In this document: positions 20,131 to 32,962 of the stretch, piece by piece
How the letters are laid out: each line of letters opens with the position of its first letter
How positions within the stretch are numbered: the first letter of the stretch is position 1
Source: Agrypnia vestita
Taxonomy: Eukaryota > Arthropoda > Insecta > Trichoptera > Phryganeidae
Assembly: GCA_016648135.1 (NCBI GenBank)
Contig: JADDOH010010096.1
Coordinates: 33,046-97,045, forward strand
Direction of reading: 5' to 3'
Length of the DNA: 64,000 bases
Position numbers and translations under genes: made by a program
Notes under the pieces: generated by a model
Database searches by the model: none
Told to the model about the DNA's origin: nothing
The model's input: the letters and a program-made list of their open reading frames with translations, nothing else

Positions 20131-20840
20131 AGTAATAATTATTTGTAAATTACACTAGATTTTTTTCAGGAAGGTCCATTCTTACTACACGTATTGTAAA
20201 AGAAAGTGTATAAGTAGTCCTATTGATAACGATTAAAAATATTTCTTATATTATTATGTATTTATTTATTTAATTCAACTTAAAAGATATTAGCAGTAAT
20301 TAATATCGAAATAAAAAATGTATTACTTTGTACGGCGGCGGACATCCTGAGACTATTTTAATGAATTAAAAATAAATTTAGTGTCACACAAAGATAGATG
20401 ATCGGATTCTATACGTAACTATACTATATATTTTATTGACTCAATCTTGCAGGAACGGACCTTCATTGAGGTATAGGACACATCATATTTCAATTACTTT
20501 TATGAGGGCAAATAAAAAATGTACAAGTTTTTTTGTAGATTAATTAAAAAAGATTTTTTTAAATAAACACCTCTTCATGAAGTGTTTCTAGTTCGAGTTA
20601 TTCAATGCTTTTCAAATCTACCTACCGACAGAGCGCAGACACACTGCGGTTTCAAATGCCGCGGAAAGGCATCCCTTATTTCCGAGCGGGAAATGAAAGC
20701 CTCCATGCAGCCATCATTTACTGCGCGACAGCCTTCGCGCTATAGTTCATGGATCTTGCAATGAGGTTTCTATTATATATTGTTACACCGCTCGAAATAT
20801 GTTACCATATCACTCAACGAAACTACGAATCATTGTTGGT

Positions 20841-21062
20841 GGAAAGAGGACTATTGAATGAATAGGTATATGATGCATAGGTATATATAGGGTATATACA
20901 TGGAAAGTAGACCATTGAATGAATAGGTATAAGATGCATAGGTATATATAGGGTATATACATGGAAAGTAGACCATTGAATGAATAGGTATAAGATGCAT
21001 AGGTATATATAGGGTATATACATGGAAAGTAGACCTTTGAATGAATATGTATATTATGCATT
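20841..21062. repeat. 61-bp tandem repeat, about 3.6 copies
   Basis: Units at 20841-20901, 20902-20962, 20963-21023 and a partial 21024-21062. Units 2 and 3 appear identical; unit 1 differs at a few sites. Core words are GGAAAGTAGACCATTGAATG and GTATATATAGGGTATATACA. The open frames here are artefacts of the repeat. There are no unique spacers, so it is not a CRISPR. Confidence 0.9.
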
Positions 21063-21904
21063 TTTACGGTGCCTATACAACAAATTGGTCTAAAATCAAT
21101 TTACATTGTAACTTTAATTCTTATTCCTAACTTTTAGTGTTTTCCAACATTGCATATCCTTTTTGATTTTATCATATATTAATTAATGCTTTTTATGTTT
21201 TTTATATTATGTTGTCTTTTATAATGTCTATCTTGCATTATTATTTTTTATTTTTCCTTTTTTCTTTTATATAAACTGCAGAAAATATTCTAGAACAGGC
21301 CTAGCCTAAGTGGTAAATCGCCAAATTATATTCTGAATATATTTTGTATAAACAAATAATAAAAAATATTAATTCCTTAACGTAATTGATCTATAAGTTT
21401 TATTATATCATACTGTGTAATTTTAATAAACTTCTACTTTTTACACTATTTTTACCAAATAAATAGGTTATTATTTATCCGACATCTTTAGTGAGGTTAA
21501 CCACAACCTGTAGTTATTTTCTAAACTATATTTCTATATTCTGATATCGGTGTTTAAGACGCAATAACTCAAAATGTCGGAAACAGAGTAGGCAACTTAA
21601 TTCTTTGGAAAAACTCAAGCGATCGTTTTTTTCCCCATATCTCAACACCGCTGTCACTTATCACCTTGTGAAGCCCATAAAAAGTTTTTATCTCCTTTCG
21701 GTAGGTTCTAGAGAGGATGTATGCTACCTTTCTTAAGACATTTCTAGCTTTTTCAATCAATTTACAAGAAAACTCTTTCGGAGAATTCAACTCACACTTC
21801 GCAATTTTTTTTGTAAAAAATATTTGTTTGAGTTTCTTTGTGAATTATAATGATGCAAATGATATGAATGGTTTCAATTTCGATTCAAATCAATTTCAAT
21901 ACTT

Positions 21905-21947
21905 TTTAAATTAAGAATAAATTATATAAATCTCATAGAGACAAGGC

Positions 21948-21993
<46 letters not shown>

Positions 21994-22172
21994 CGAGAAA
22001 AGTGGATGGAAATCTCTTATACGATGGCTCAGGGCTTACAACCTTTGCACTGTGTGGAGTGATCTCTTAAGCCAGCTCATACTGCTTGTAAGCCCTGAGC
22101 CATCGTATTAGAGACTTCCATCCAGTTTTCTCATATATAAATTAGCTTCGTCTCTATGAGACTTAATCTTAA
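21905..22172. repeat. Family R fold-back copy with (TA)n
   Basis: Family R is present here as an inverted pair: left arm from TCTCATAGAGAC at 21931 to GGCTCAGGGCTTACA at about 22040, right arm about 22083-22165 as its complement. A (TA)n run at about 21950-21990 expands the left arm. Suggests hairpin-type DNA transposition or a head-to-head duplication. Confidence 0.7.
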
Positions 22173-22329
22173 TCATTCCTCTGGGGACAAAATCTAGTAA
22201 CTGCGTTCTTAGAACATACTTTCATTTAAAAATATTGATTAATAAATAAATTTATTAGACTGAAGATAATTTCGTAAGAATATTAAAAGTAAATTGCTTA
22301 GTTAAATTTAAAATATAATTTTTATATAA

Positions 22330-22490
22330 ACTTTATGCTACAAACACATTATTATTGCTACTATAGTTTCAAGAGGAGTAGACTCTCTCATCATTAGATA
22401 TATTTAATAACTACTCTAAAGTTAATGCGCTTCTCGAAACAGTAGTAGTAATAAATTACTCAAATATTGTGTTAATAAAAATTATATTTT
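22330..22490. repeat. Decayed copy of the 2.4 kb inverted-repeat family
   Basis: Shares ACTATAGT, the GAGAG/CTCTC hairpin halves, CTTCTCGAAACAGTAGTAGT and TTACTCAAATATTGTG with 2369-2574. On the minus strand the core has CTAATGA instead of CTGATGA (complement of 22391-22397). Confidence 0.6.
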
Positions 22491-22499
22491 AAATTGAAA

Positions 22500-24740
22500 C
22501 GTTGCTTCGCGTAGTTCCTGCCAAACCATTCAACACTTAATTAAATTCTACATTTTATATTCTCAAGATAATATAAAAGTTATTACAATACACTAAAAAA
22601 AAGACGGTGTGTACTCATGTACGCGTAAAGTTTTTCATGTGTTAAAATGACACGTGTTAAAAATATTTCCATCATGATAGCAGGTACTAGCTTTTATATT
22701 TAATACTTTGAAACACGTTATATTGACAGATGTGTGTGAAACAAACCGGTTGCTACCAACTATTAAAATAATACTAGTGCTTATTTTATATAATATTCGT
22801 CACATCAAAGTTGACGAAGTGTACAATGTTATATAGTAGGGGTCAACGCATGATAATTAGCATACCGAAAATCAGAATTGCCCGTATCCTCTGTTTTATT
22901 ATCTAATTTTTATCGAAAAATACCCGAATTTTTTTTTAAACTATCTTCATGAACGACTCTCTGAAAACTTTTGAACTGAAATCTTATAATAATACTTGCC
23001 TACCAAGATTATTTATTACATATATTAATTCTTTTTTTTTTTGACTTGCATTACAACAGGCAATCCTTTGATGCACAACGCAGTATAATTTATATGATAA
23101 TAATTTTGCATATTCTGATTACTTTTAAACTTCTCATCGAGAAAGATTTTACATTTCTGTAAATTTGTAAGTAGGTAAAGGCAACCTCTGTAACTAGTTA
23201 AAAATATATTAATTTAGTTTTGTAACTGTGTATTAACATTTATGTACAAGGGTAGAAGTAATTGACAACCGTTAGCGACGTTTGCTATAAATCTTATTTA
23301 ATTGACAATTATTTAATTGAGGGTAATGAAAACAAACTAACGCAGAACCACTCACATTTCAGCGAAAATTTCAGCCAACAAAGTAAAAAGAATTGAAGAA
23401 TGCTGAAAACTAGGCGAACAAATATTTATAAACAAGCTTATACTCGTACTCTTGTGGACGCGGCATCTATTCAAGTCTAGTATAAGAAACCCTACTTAGA
23501 TCACCTTGTCTTGAGGAGGACAGTTTTATGGAACTATTCATTTTTATACAGAATATACTATATAATTTTATACATTTTTATATTAACTATACAGTTTTAT
23601 GGAACTATACATTTACACATATGACATAAAATAGTAGTATTAATATTGTATTATAGATCAAATAAACATTATTTATATAATTATTACTCATTTTTATTTT
23701 GAATGATTATATTACTTGGAAAACGATTAGATAATTATGTTTCTAGATAAATTACATACCTTTCTAAATATAGATTAGTAAAGTAGTTTGTGTAACAGAT
23801 ATTTGTAACCTAATATAAAAAAACAGTTAAAGATGTAGAAAGGGAATAATTAAATTAAATAAAAAAACTGAATAAAATAGATTTTTATTTTTGCGTAATT
23901 TTTTTTGATTATTTTTCTATTTTATTGTCATATTTACATTATATCTTTACAATGATGTTATATAGATTTCGGGATGTCTTGTATGCATCTAATAATGTGT
24001 TTAACTACACAGATAGTTTATAGAGAGTTGGCTCACATTCACAAGAATCTGTGGAAACTTAAGCATAAAAAATAATAAATATGTTCTTCAATATTTTTTT
24101 GAAAATGATTTTGTGCTAACAAATAAATAAATATATTACCAGCAACCGAAATAAACCACTACATAAATTAAAAATTATCAAATAAATCTCTCCCACATGT
24201 ACAGTATTCCATCCCTACCTTTGTGAACTAAAATTTGGCGTGTTAAAACACATATATCTTAGCAATGGTCATTTTGGTTGACCATTTCCCAAAAATGTTC
24301 GTGGCTGTACTAAATTCTTTATATTTTACGTCTTTTGCAGACCCCCATTACAATAATTCGTCACGTTTCTCACCCCCAGCGGCCCCGGCCGCCCTCCGAC
24401 CCCAGCCGGTGCACTGCTTAGTGCTAATCCACAGTTCTGTAATCAACTCGTGACCTTACTACTATACGGGGGTAATTATTTTCTATAGAGAATGACCTCG
24501 TCCGTTTCACAAACCATACGGGTTTATTTATCGTCTCGACCAATGAAATAGCTATCTAACTATACGGCATGCCGTTAAAGTGTTTACAGAGAATAAACAT
24601 TACAATGACGTATGTGCAAGATTTTTCCTGTGCTGTTTGCTAATCGTAAACTACGTAGTTAACACCTGGAATCCTGAATATATCCTGGAAAAACAATGAT
24701 AACCTGTCGGGGCCGAAAATTCCATTGTCTTCTCCCGAAA
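22500..24740. other. No recognisable gene
   Basis: AT-rich with no supported coding region or element. A 20-bp direct repeat (ACAGTTTTATGGAACTAT) occurs at about 23519 and 23590. A short GC-rich patch at 24365-24415 lies in a 62-codon open frame with no recognisable domain. Confidence 0.35.
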
Positions 24741-24743
24741 AAT

Positions 24744-25226
24744 GCATCATACCCATGATATTTTGATCGCGCTAGCATTTATAGGATCCACGTTAATAGA
24801 TGAAGAAGAATACAAATGGCTTATTTTGCAGGTGTAACAGACTTTTTTGTCCATAATATTTCTGGTATAAACACAGCATCGTAAAATTTGGATTAGAACT
24901 GTAAATACTGCATCAACCGTTTCAGAGATATACAAAATGTATAAATTTGATTAGTCGCTTAAGGATTGATTAATTTCCCTCCTGAACATTGCATCATACC
25001 CACATGATATTTTGATCGCGGTAGCATTTATAGGATCCAAGTTTATGGCGAAAAATCTTAGGTACGAATTGTCCCTTTTGACGAAGACAAATACAAATTG
25101 CTTATTTTGCAGGTTTAACAGACTTTTTTGTCCATAATATTTCTGGTATAAACACAGCTTCTTAAAAACCGTTTCAGAGATATACAAAATTTATAAATTT
25201 GATTAGTCGCTTAAGGATTGATTAAT
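24744..25226. repeat. Tandem duplication, two units of about 235-247 bp
   Basis: Unit 1 is 24744-24975, unit 2 is 24991-25226. Both begin GCATCATACCC and ATGATATTTTGATCGCG, share TTTATAGGATCCA, ACAGACTTTTTTGTCCATAA and end GATTAGTCGCTTAAGGATTG. Internal indels distinguish them. The overlapping small reverse frames (24747-24935, 24951-25187) start with the same residues because of the duplication; I do not call them genes. Confidence 0.85.
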
Positions 25227-26247
25227 ATCAAACGAAACGTCGAATACAAATAAGTTACGGTGATATTGCGTCTTTAATTGAATTGAATCGTTAAAAACAT
25301 GTTTGATGTAGGGTTGGTTACATCAATTCTAGTTTTATGTATCAGGTAATTTAAAAATTATGTAATATAAGAATAACGTGCCGATATCTAAACAAGTTAT
25401 TCGTGTAAATCCAATATTTCGATAAAATTGATGGCTATTATTTCCATAATGTTGTGGAATTTTCAGAAACAGCTTGCACATTTTTCCCTCAGATTTACAT
25501 AATTACATTAAAAAAGATATCCATCTACCCATAAAATAAAGTAAACTTAGTCTCTTCTACTCTACATTCATGTATATAATATATATACATACATCGATCT
25601 TCAAATCCACTTTTATAATGCTTAAGCTTCACTAAGTGTTTAATCAGATTAAATAAAATATATTTTCTTTCTTTCGTTTCATTATTCATTCATTATCTTT
25701 TTCGTTTTATTTTATCTGCCATTTTGCAGGATCAAAGTCCATCAAATAAAAATATCAGCAGATGATTTAATTACCAACGACTGATTTATGTCTTTAATTT
25801 ATTTTTCTCTGAGAATGCTTTGTCAATGCATATACATGGTATTACAATTATAATATATGTATAAACAGCTAAAAGCTACTAGTGACGATTTACTTCAAAG
25901 ATTTGAATTATTCGCGATGGACACAACTTTCTAGGCGGTATGGTTAAAATGATCGCGTTTTCATATGCACAAATGTATAGCGATTTCAGAAAGCTTCGTT
26001 GAAATTTACGGTGGAGCATATTTAAATCCAGACCGTGGTCAGTAGGACGAATGAAGACAGCCGAAAAGTTCAAGGAAGCTACGAGGAGTTGTAGAAATGA
26101 GATGTCGAAATAGTAAATAAATCACTAAGGGTGGCACGTGAAAGAGTGAGTCCCACCCTCATAAATCCTTTATTTATTGTCACGTTCTGTACCTCTTTAC
26201 GTTTCGTACAACCGGCGCGTATGCGGGTGTACTACGTGCGACTCTTA
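25227..26247. other. No recognisable gene
   Basis: AT-rich sequence, with GC content rising from about 25880 toward the GC-rich element at 26248. No supported feature. Confidence 0.35.
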
Positions 26248-26621
26248 GGCCGGCGCCACACTGAGCGTATCTTCCGCCGCGTCTTTGACGTCGCGTCAAA
26301 TCCTCAATCGAATTTAGCAGTCACATACAATATTCCGCGGCGGATTCAGTCTGCAATAATCACACGTGCGTACGCAGTTCGGACGATCCGCCGAATGTGG
26401 CGCGTTGCATTTAAAACGTGAGACGCGACGTCACCGATTTTACGTCGACGTAAGTTCCGCGGGCGGAGAATCGAACAGGCGCCGAAGCGAGCGTTCCGCC
26501 AGCATATCGGCCGACGATCTGCTCAGTGTGTTCGATAAGCGCATATTGTACGGAAAGAAATGTAACAGCGTTTCGCGACGTCAAAGACGCGGCGGAAGAC
26601 ACGCTCAGTGTGGCGCCGGTC
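26248..26621. mobile_element. GC-rich non-autonomous element, PIF/Harbinger-like
   Basis: Terminal inverted repeats of about 46 bp (26250-26295 and 26574-26619, one mismatch seen) start GG/GACCGGCGCCACACTGAG. The direct TTA at 26245-26247 and 26622-26624 fits the 3-bp TWA target duplication of PIF/Harbinger elements. The 374-bp interior is CpG-rich and non-coding; the three open frames that cross it (26131-26421, 26366-26683, 26411-26722) span the TIRs into flanking DNA, so they are chance. It could be mistaken for a CpG-island promoter. Confidence 0.75.
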
Positions 26622-27059
26622 TTATACAAAGTGATTCTGATCCGCAGTACTTCATGATAGCGGTGGCACATAAGAAAAGATAATTTAATATGAATTAAAT
26701 ATGAAATATTATACTCAGACATTTATTTCATATTATAAAAATTTACACACAATGATTTTTTATTTACTTTTTATCAAATATATGAAACATTAAAAATTTT
26801 ACATGTAATGGTATAAATATTGCATATATGGTAGAAATTTTTTGAGACTAATTCTATACTGAAAATCAGCCGATAAAAAATATGTATTCACATGGCACAT
26901 TAAGGGGTTAAAACACCACCTCGGGGAAGTAACGTTTAGATAGGAGGTGGGTGGTTTTTTACAAGGAGGTGATCAATTCATTTTATTTATTTTAATTGCT
27001 AGGAATTTATTATTAAGGTATCAACAATGTAGCATATCTGATTTGGAAAAAAGTTTTTG

Positions 27060-27600
27060 TAAAATTGAGAGCAATTTGAAGAAAAAAAATTTGAACGATT
27101 GTATTTAAAAAATGGTTTATCGGATTAAGAAAATGTGATCCAATTGAGCTGAAACTTGGCAAGTAGACTCGTGGCGACGATAAAGAAGAACTATCAAATT
27201 TTCGTTAAAAAAATTAATAATTATAGTATAATTTCGGATTTTTAGAAATTTTATTGGTTTTTTCAAATTGAAATCATTAGAAAAGTTTGATTAGCAACGG
27301 CGGCCCGATAACGTCGCGGAATATTTTCTAAATTTATTATAATTACTCCGTCGTTATACATAATAGGTACTTCACTACGAATGTCGAAAATCTAAATTGA
27401 CTGACAAATGTTTTTAGAATTTAATCTTCAAAGCATGAAGTGTCTTATCAAAGCTCAAAACATCTGATATTTTAGAAATATATCAAATTACTGTAAGTTT
27501 AGTGTTATGTTATATGTTTTAATTCGCCTTTAATTGTTGTTATATTTTACAAATTAAGGGAGTATAATAAAAACTTGGTTTTTATGGGTTTCTTTTTTAC
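27060..27600 (+). repeat. Dispersed repeat family D, copy 1
   Basis: Shares long stretches with the complement of 62690-63155 (GTGATCCAATYGAGCTGAAA, CGTCGCGGAATATTTT, ATTACTCCGTC, GTGTCTTATCAAAGCTCAAA) and its end, GAGTATAATAAAAACTTGG followed by TTTTTATGGG, with 52465-52770. Non-coding, unknown class. The end word ATAAAAACTTGGTTTTTAT is a small palindrome. Confidence 0.7.
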
Positions 27601-28255
27601 TCACATTTCACTTGGTACAACCATTAAAATCTGATAAAATAATTCAAATATAGAATATTTAATTTAGATATTTCAATTACTTGGAGATAATTCCGTAACG
27701 TATTTATAATGTAAGTGTATTCAATGTACATACATTTTGTACCTAACCTTGTGTTAAGACAGTTCCGAGAGAGTTTCTCAGATTTTCAGGTCAGTGACAA
27801 TTCTATTAAATTAGATTTCAGAAGCGTCCCTTGTGCCCTGTCTCAGCTAGTATGTATGTACATTTTATATTCTAGGGTCTGTAGAATATTTAATGGATTA
27901 ATGTTTTTTTTTAATCTTAGAAATACTCACATAGATGATCACACATGTGGAAATAAATACAATTGTTTTTAAGTTCTACCTTTTTAATTAATAAGTGCTC
28001 AAACATATTTGCTATCAAGAATAATGCTGTCTACAATCCCTGCATTTGAAAAATTATCATTAGTGTACAAATATACCTTGTTACCAAGAATATCACATTC
28101 ATATCAAGTTATATGTATTACTTGACTATGTCCTTATATGTATTACTTGTCATTAGTGTTTGAACATAATTATTTCTTAGAATCGTGCAGAAATACAAAA
28201 ACCTTAATTAATTCTTAGAATTATACAGCATCAAGTTGTTGAATGTAAAATATTT

Positions 28256-28295
28256 AGATTGATAATGCCCTCATAAGGCAAAACGCGTCTCAGAA
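28256..28295 (+). ncRNA. Hammerhead-like relic
   Basis: TTGATAA (for CTGATGA), extra T, stem II GCC...GGC, AAA for GAA, A-CGCG-T, H17 C. The spacing is right but several catalytic bases are changed. Confidence 0.35.
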
Positions 28296-28441
28296 AATTA
28301 AAAAGTTAAACCTTAAACAATTGTTTTAATTTCCAAATGTGTGATTATGGAGTTCTACAAACTTACCTCTGAAACAATAAATTTACATAAATTATGTTTC
28401 TTAAAATTAAATTTAGACTACTATTTGAAGGAGAACTCCTA

Positions 28442-28550
<109 letters not shown>

Positions 28551-28559
28551 TAGACTATC

Positions 28560-29309
28560 GTCATCACTCAGCCAATAACTAACTAGTTGCGGCTTTTTCT
28601 TTCAAAATTATTTTTATTTAAGTCGCGAAATTTTTATTTATTAATTTTTGTACAATCGACTATCCTAATTTCGAATGTCTTGCGTCCGTAACTCGCTGGA
28701 ATCAGGCTGGAATAACAATGACAACACTGATGAAGACCAGCCACTAATGAGGCCCGGACGTGACACGTCAATCAGCGCGCGGTTCAGGTTACACACAAGG
28801 ATCGTTATTATTTATTATTATGTACCGTGATTTTACTTCGGCCAGTTTATACATAATATAGGTCGATTTCAATTTTTACGCAAAAAAATTATATTGCGGA
28901 TGTGAATGTAAAGTCGATACAAGCGTTTTATGACTTTATGAAAAGAAGTGATTGTAGAAAATGCAGGGATTGTAGACAGCATTACTTTATGTAAAGAAAA
29001 TGAGCATAAAGAACACCGTGGTTCATTTCATTGCCGATAAATTGGCGTTTATAGGACAAAAATAATTATTTGCTTGCTTGATACGTACACACAATACAAA
29101 TAATTTAGGATAATATGTAACAAGCCTATCGGCCACTCCCTAACTCGCAAGATGTATTCTGAAGTAGGTATCGACGTCTAATATTTATTTTGAAAGGAAG
29201 TACATACAGTCAAAATAAAGAGCAAAAGTATTATTAAAAAATATTAAAGTATCACGCGAGATGCAGTTCGTTTTCTCAATAGGCTGTCTTACTAATATGA
29301 ACTTATTTG
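28560..29309. other. No recognisable gene
   Basis: No supported feature. A CTGATGA at about 28731 is followed by a poor hairpin and is discussed among the rejected items. Confidence 0.35.
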
Positions 29310-29460
29310 TAGCATATTCGACAGATTCAATGAAGGATGGGCACGATGGTTTGGACAAGTGGAACGTTTATGCAAGGAGAAGACGGTATACAAGTCTTGA
29401 AGGTAACAGGAATAGAGGATCTCGCACGATTGAGTTAAACCAGATACTGCATAAGTAGAT
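29310..29460 (+). pseudogene. RTE-like family B relic, copy 2
   Basis: Reading across frames: RWFGQVERLCKEK then SLEGNRNRGSRTIELNQIL. These align with RWFAHIERMNEER / RGRPRKTWHDRINQI at 30390 and with EANRNRGRPRKTC at 16736. Badly decayed, no intact frame beyond about 60 codons. Confidence 0.55.
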
Positions 29461-30379
29461 GCAATGATATAATAAACCGTAGATACGTTACAAGCGTGAA
29501 ATCTTGGCAACTCAAAAGTAAGGTAATTAATTGCTTACTTGTATTCGTTATCGAACGGACCTTCGTTGTGATCAGGCGCGACGCTACGCGAATAAAGGAA
29601 CAGAGTATCGTACACTATTGTAAGAATGAGTATGTTATTTTAGTCACCGTGACTTCAAATTACCTGATTTTTCTGTCTGCACGCACGTTTGTGTGCCGCG
29701 ATTTGTTGTCTCTTTCAATGCAAAATTTGCTACATATGAAAGCCGGCTAGCGTGGAAATAACGTGTCTATATTATAATACGTCAATGAGTAGATGTACAA
29801 AAGATAAAAGGACAGGAGTGGTGTGTCAGGGTTAGAAGACGTCAGTAAGTATCCCCTGAGGCCAAAGGGCTCGAAGGTAATTCTGAAAAATATCACTAGG
29901 TGCCGCCAAGAACGTTGCCATGTCACAAAACGTTTAATCGTGAATTTCTTTTGTGTATTACAAATTCAATCGATTGTTCAAATGAAAAATGTACGAAACT
30001 CAAATACAGAACGCGAACGACGCTCCATTAAGTATTCCAGTTCTGACTCTCGTGATCGAATTGGAAATATCAAACCCAACCACCGGGCGGAGTTTTTCTC
30101 TGTTTCCGTTTAACCTGAAATTGTAAAGAACTTTGTATTTTTCCACATCCAGGCGTCTTTTGCTTTGATGTTTAACCCGACTAAAAGCGACGGATTTCAA
30201 AAAGCCACTAAAGCCTTTACCTGGATCCGCGGGGGCGCTAAACACTGCCGAGTGGACTGGCTGTCAGACGTCAAATGTCAGCTGTCATAAGGACTCCCGC
30301 GGATAGGATGTTCCTGAAATAATTACACTTGGCTTGTGAATATTACTGAAAATATTAAAAAATATTAATCTAGTATCCA
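29461..30379. other. No recognisable gene
   Basis: Mixed-composition DNA with short open frames (29496-29750, 29823-30113) but no recognisable domain, splice structure or element end. Confidence 0.35.
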
Positions 30380-30855
30380 CTACCACAGTAACACAACACT
30401 GGTGTACGGAAGCGAAGCCTGGAGCTGGCAGAAGAAGAACGAAAGTAGATTGAATGCAGTGGAGATGATATCCCTCAGACGCATGTGTGACAAATCAATT
30501 TATGATAGAATAAAGAATGCAGATATTAGGAAAGAATGTAAAGCCGAACTTAGCGTAATTAATAGAATTATGAAAGGGTCGCTCAGATGGTTTGCGCATA
30601 TTGAGCGAATGAATGAGGAAAGAATGGTAAGAAAGATATATAATGCAAGTGTTTATGGCGCCAGAAAGAGAGGGCGACCGCGGAAGACGTGGCATGACCG
30701 AATTAACCAGATACCGGAAAATGGCGAGCATGCATGCGAAGATGTATGAATGTGAATGAGGCGAGAGTTGTATGTCAGGACAGAAGAGTGTGGCGCTCCA
30801 TCCTCTCTGCCTATTCCCACGGGGAAACGGCGTGATGGTAAGTAAATAAGTAAGT
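30380..30855 (+). mobile_element. 5'-truncated RTE-like family B element, copy 3
   Basis: The frame 30402-30749 begins LVYGSEAWSWQKK (30399 onward) and contains ISLRRMCDKSIYDRIKNADI, LRWFAHIERMNEERMV and RKRGRPRKTWHDRIN. A frameshift at about 30720-30735 moves the end into another frame: RRCMNVNEARVVCQDR then WRSILSAYSHGETA. The sequence ends in a GTAAGTAAATAAGTAAGTAA tail. YGSEAW is the usual RTE thumb signature. The reverse-strand frame 30495-30881 is its shadow. A possible duplication AGTAACA flanks it, not convincing. Confidence 0.75.
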
Positions 30856-31009
30856 AACAACCATAGTATTATCGATGACAAGTAATGATAGAACGCGATA
30901 TATTCCTACGATAAATTCCATTCGCAAGTTGATTGTTTGCTTTGTTACCTTACCTAGTGTTATTCGGAAACTAGATATTTAAAAAAAGAAAGATGGTAAC
31001 AAAAATGTA

Positions 31010-31200
31010 ATCAATATTCAAGCTCCATCTATTACCTTCCCTTTTCTACACTTAATTGACCACGCCTACCTACCCACCAGACTATTATCTCCACCCCACT
31101 CCTCACGCCGTCCTTTAGTATTAAGTTTAGTGATGCGTTAGCATCGCAAAAGTTCTTATCGTTATAATCAAATAGTGAAAGGAATCAACGCAATGTTTTT
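31010..31200 (+). mobile_element. Penelope-like element 3' end relic
   Basis: A pyrimidine-rich linker (CCCACCAGACTATTATCTCC and neighbours) reading VINIQAPSITFPFLHLI... resembles the linker after the GIY-YIG relics. It is followed by GATGCGTTAGCATCGCAAAA at 31133-31152, a possible stem II hairpin plus damaged GAAA. No intact core remains. Confidence 0.35.
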
Positions 31201-32018
31201 TAAATATATTTTTTTAAATGACCTTTCACAAAATTACACTAGAAAATTTCGAGAATAAGATGGTTTTTGGGACGATATATTCTCAACAAAAAATAATTAA
31301 TTCATTGATTACACAAAATACCACATAATCAATATATCTTAAATTTTTTTTTTCAAAATTAATGGTATGACATCTAAAAAATTAATCACTTGTAATATTA
31401 ATAACTTAAAAACCTGAACATCCTTTAATGCCACCGAAATTTTATTGTTTTATCAAAACTTTTTTGCAGTTTATTGAGTGTTTTTTGCAATTATCCATTA
31501 TTTTCACTCCCAAATTATTTACGAATAATCTAATTTATTTTCTAATGATGCTAAATAATATTTTCAACACAAAACGAGCATTAATTGAATCAAGTCAAGC
31601 CGAAATGAACTAAATATTCTATTATATAGGGACGTCGAAATACACCCTTTTTTCCGATGTCAGTGTCCCTTTTCTCGAACTTGACAGTATAAGGAGATAG
31701 ATCTAATTGAGTTGATTTTATCTCTATAAGCGTCCTCCTGTTCTCAGTGATTGGCCCCCATTGTACAAGGTACCACGAATTAATTGAATACTCCGAGCCA
31801 GGCCAGCAGTGGTGTCTCGTGCAGAACACAGAATAGAAATATTTTCAAAAACTTATTCTACTTAAGAATAAGTTATTTATTAATAATAAATACAACTTAT
31901 TCTACTTACTTTACCTCTTTATTCACAATTTTAACTCTTTTTAGGTACACATATAATTTATTCAAATTAATGTATTGATTTCGTGTTAAAAAAAATATTT
32001 TTGATTGATTGTGTGATA
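31201..32018. other. No recognisable gene
   Basis: AT-rich. A small palindrome AACTTATTCT-ACTT-AAGAATAAGTT lies at about 31851-31875, and its left half recurs at 31894. No other supported feature. Confidence 0.35.
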
Positions 32019-32212
32019 CAGAGTAGCTTGTTGGTGTAATGGTCATGACGCTCGCCTAGTGATCTGGTGGTCGATGGTTCGAGCCCCATTTCAGGACACC
32101 ATCAAGTTAGTCCTATTCTTATAGCACAAGCGTTTAGCTTATTTTTAAAATAGTAAGAATATTGATGCGACACGCAATCCGTGTTCGCATCGTATTTTTT
32201 TTTTTTTTTTAA
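32019..32212 (+). mobile_element. tRNA-derived SINE, forward strand
   Basis: The head has an A-box-like TTGGTGTAATGG and B-box-like GGTTCGAGCCC. The body is followed by the family tail TTTTAAAATAGTAAGAATAT, then GATGCGACACGCAATCCG and a T16-17 run at 32194-32210. It matches the minus-strand copy at 2589-2800 from head to tail with many substitutions. Transcription would depend on the internal pol III promoter; mobilisation on a LINE partner not identified here. Confidence 0.75.
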
Positions 32213-32962
32213 ATATATGTATTTCTGTGTAGGTACTCGGTTTGGGAGGACTTCACACTAATACATCTAATGTTTTCATACTCCGTATTAGACTATACCT
32301 ATCTACTAGCTACTATCTATTCGGAGGTCCGCTTTCTACAATATACCATACAATTTTTTTGATCCGATAAAACATTTGTTAAAAACAATTTTTGGGGATT
32401 TTTTATTCAAATTGCCCCAATTTAATGAAAAACTTTTTTTTTTTCAAATCGGATATGTAAAATTGGAGACATTTAATTTCTTAATAAGTGCCATCTGTCA
32501 GTCGCGAATTCTCCGCAGTGAGTTTGATGGCTACATTCACTTCTCACAGATTGTATATTACCTAAATGCAAGCCCGTTCTTGAAACGCCCATGTATCTTT
32601 TACCCCGTGAATTTTTAGAAATGCCCCGATAATATACAACACACATACTCGTCAAGTTTTGAAGGGAAATGCAATAAAAACAGATTCTCAAAATTTCAGA
32701 TTTCCAAAATTAATTCCAAACAGGATTGTTATCTCACGCATAGAGCTTAATAAATTTTATTACTTCAGTTAGCAGCAGTTAATTAGCGTCAGAAACTAAT
32801 GCAAACTCGCATACTCAAAATATCTAGCTCCGTTATCAGGAAGTCCTCGATAAAAAAATTGGATTGTTTGTTGACGTGGTAAAAATGAGGAAGAACAGGG
32901 CTATGAGAAAACGTACGATGCCGGGACATGGGCGTTGAAAGCACTAAACTAAACAACTGTAA
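32213..32962. other. No recognisable gene
   Basis: No supported feature. Small open frames (32376-32618, 32789-32983) have no recognisable domain. Confidence 0.35.

Noticed and set aside
20841..21062. Possible CRISPR array
   Set aside because: Contiguous 61-bp units without unique spacers, and the genome is eukaryotic.
26131..26722. Three overlapping open frames of about 100 codons in GC-rich sequence
   Set aside because: They cross or lie within a terminal-inverted-repeat element and owe their length to its high GC content; the products are arginine/serine-rich with no domain.
28725..28780. Another hammerhead motif starting CTGATGA at about 28731
   Set aside because: The hairpin after it is poor and GAAAC is replaced by GGAC; too weak to list as a feature.
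30495..30881. 128-codon reverse frame over the RTE-like family B copy
   Set aside because: Shadow of the forward reverse-transcriptase tail; no domain.
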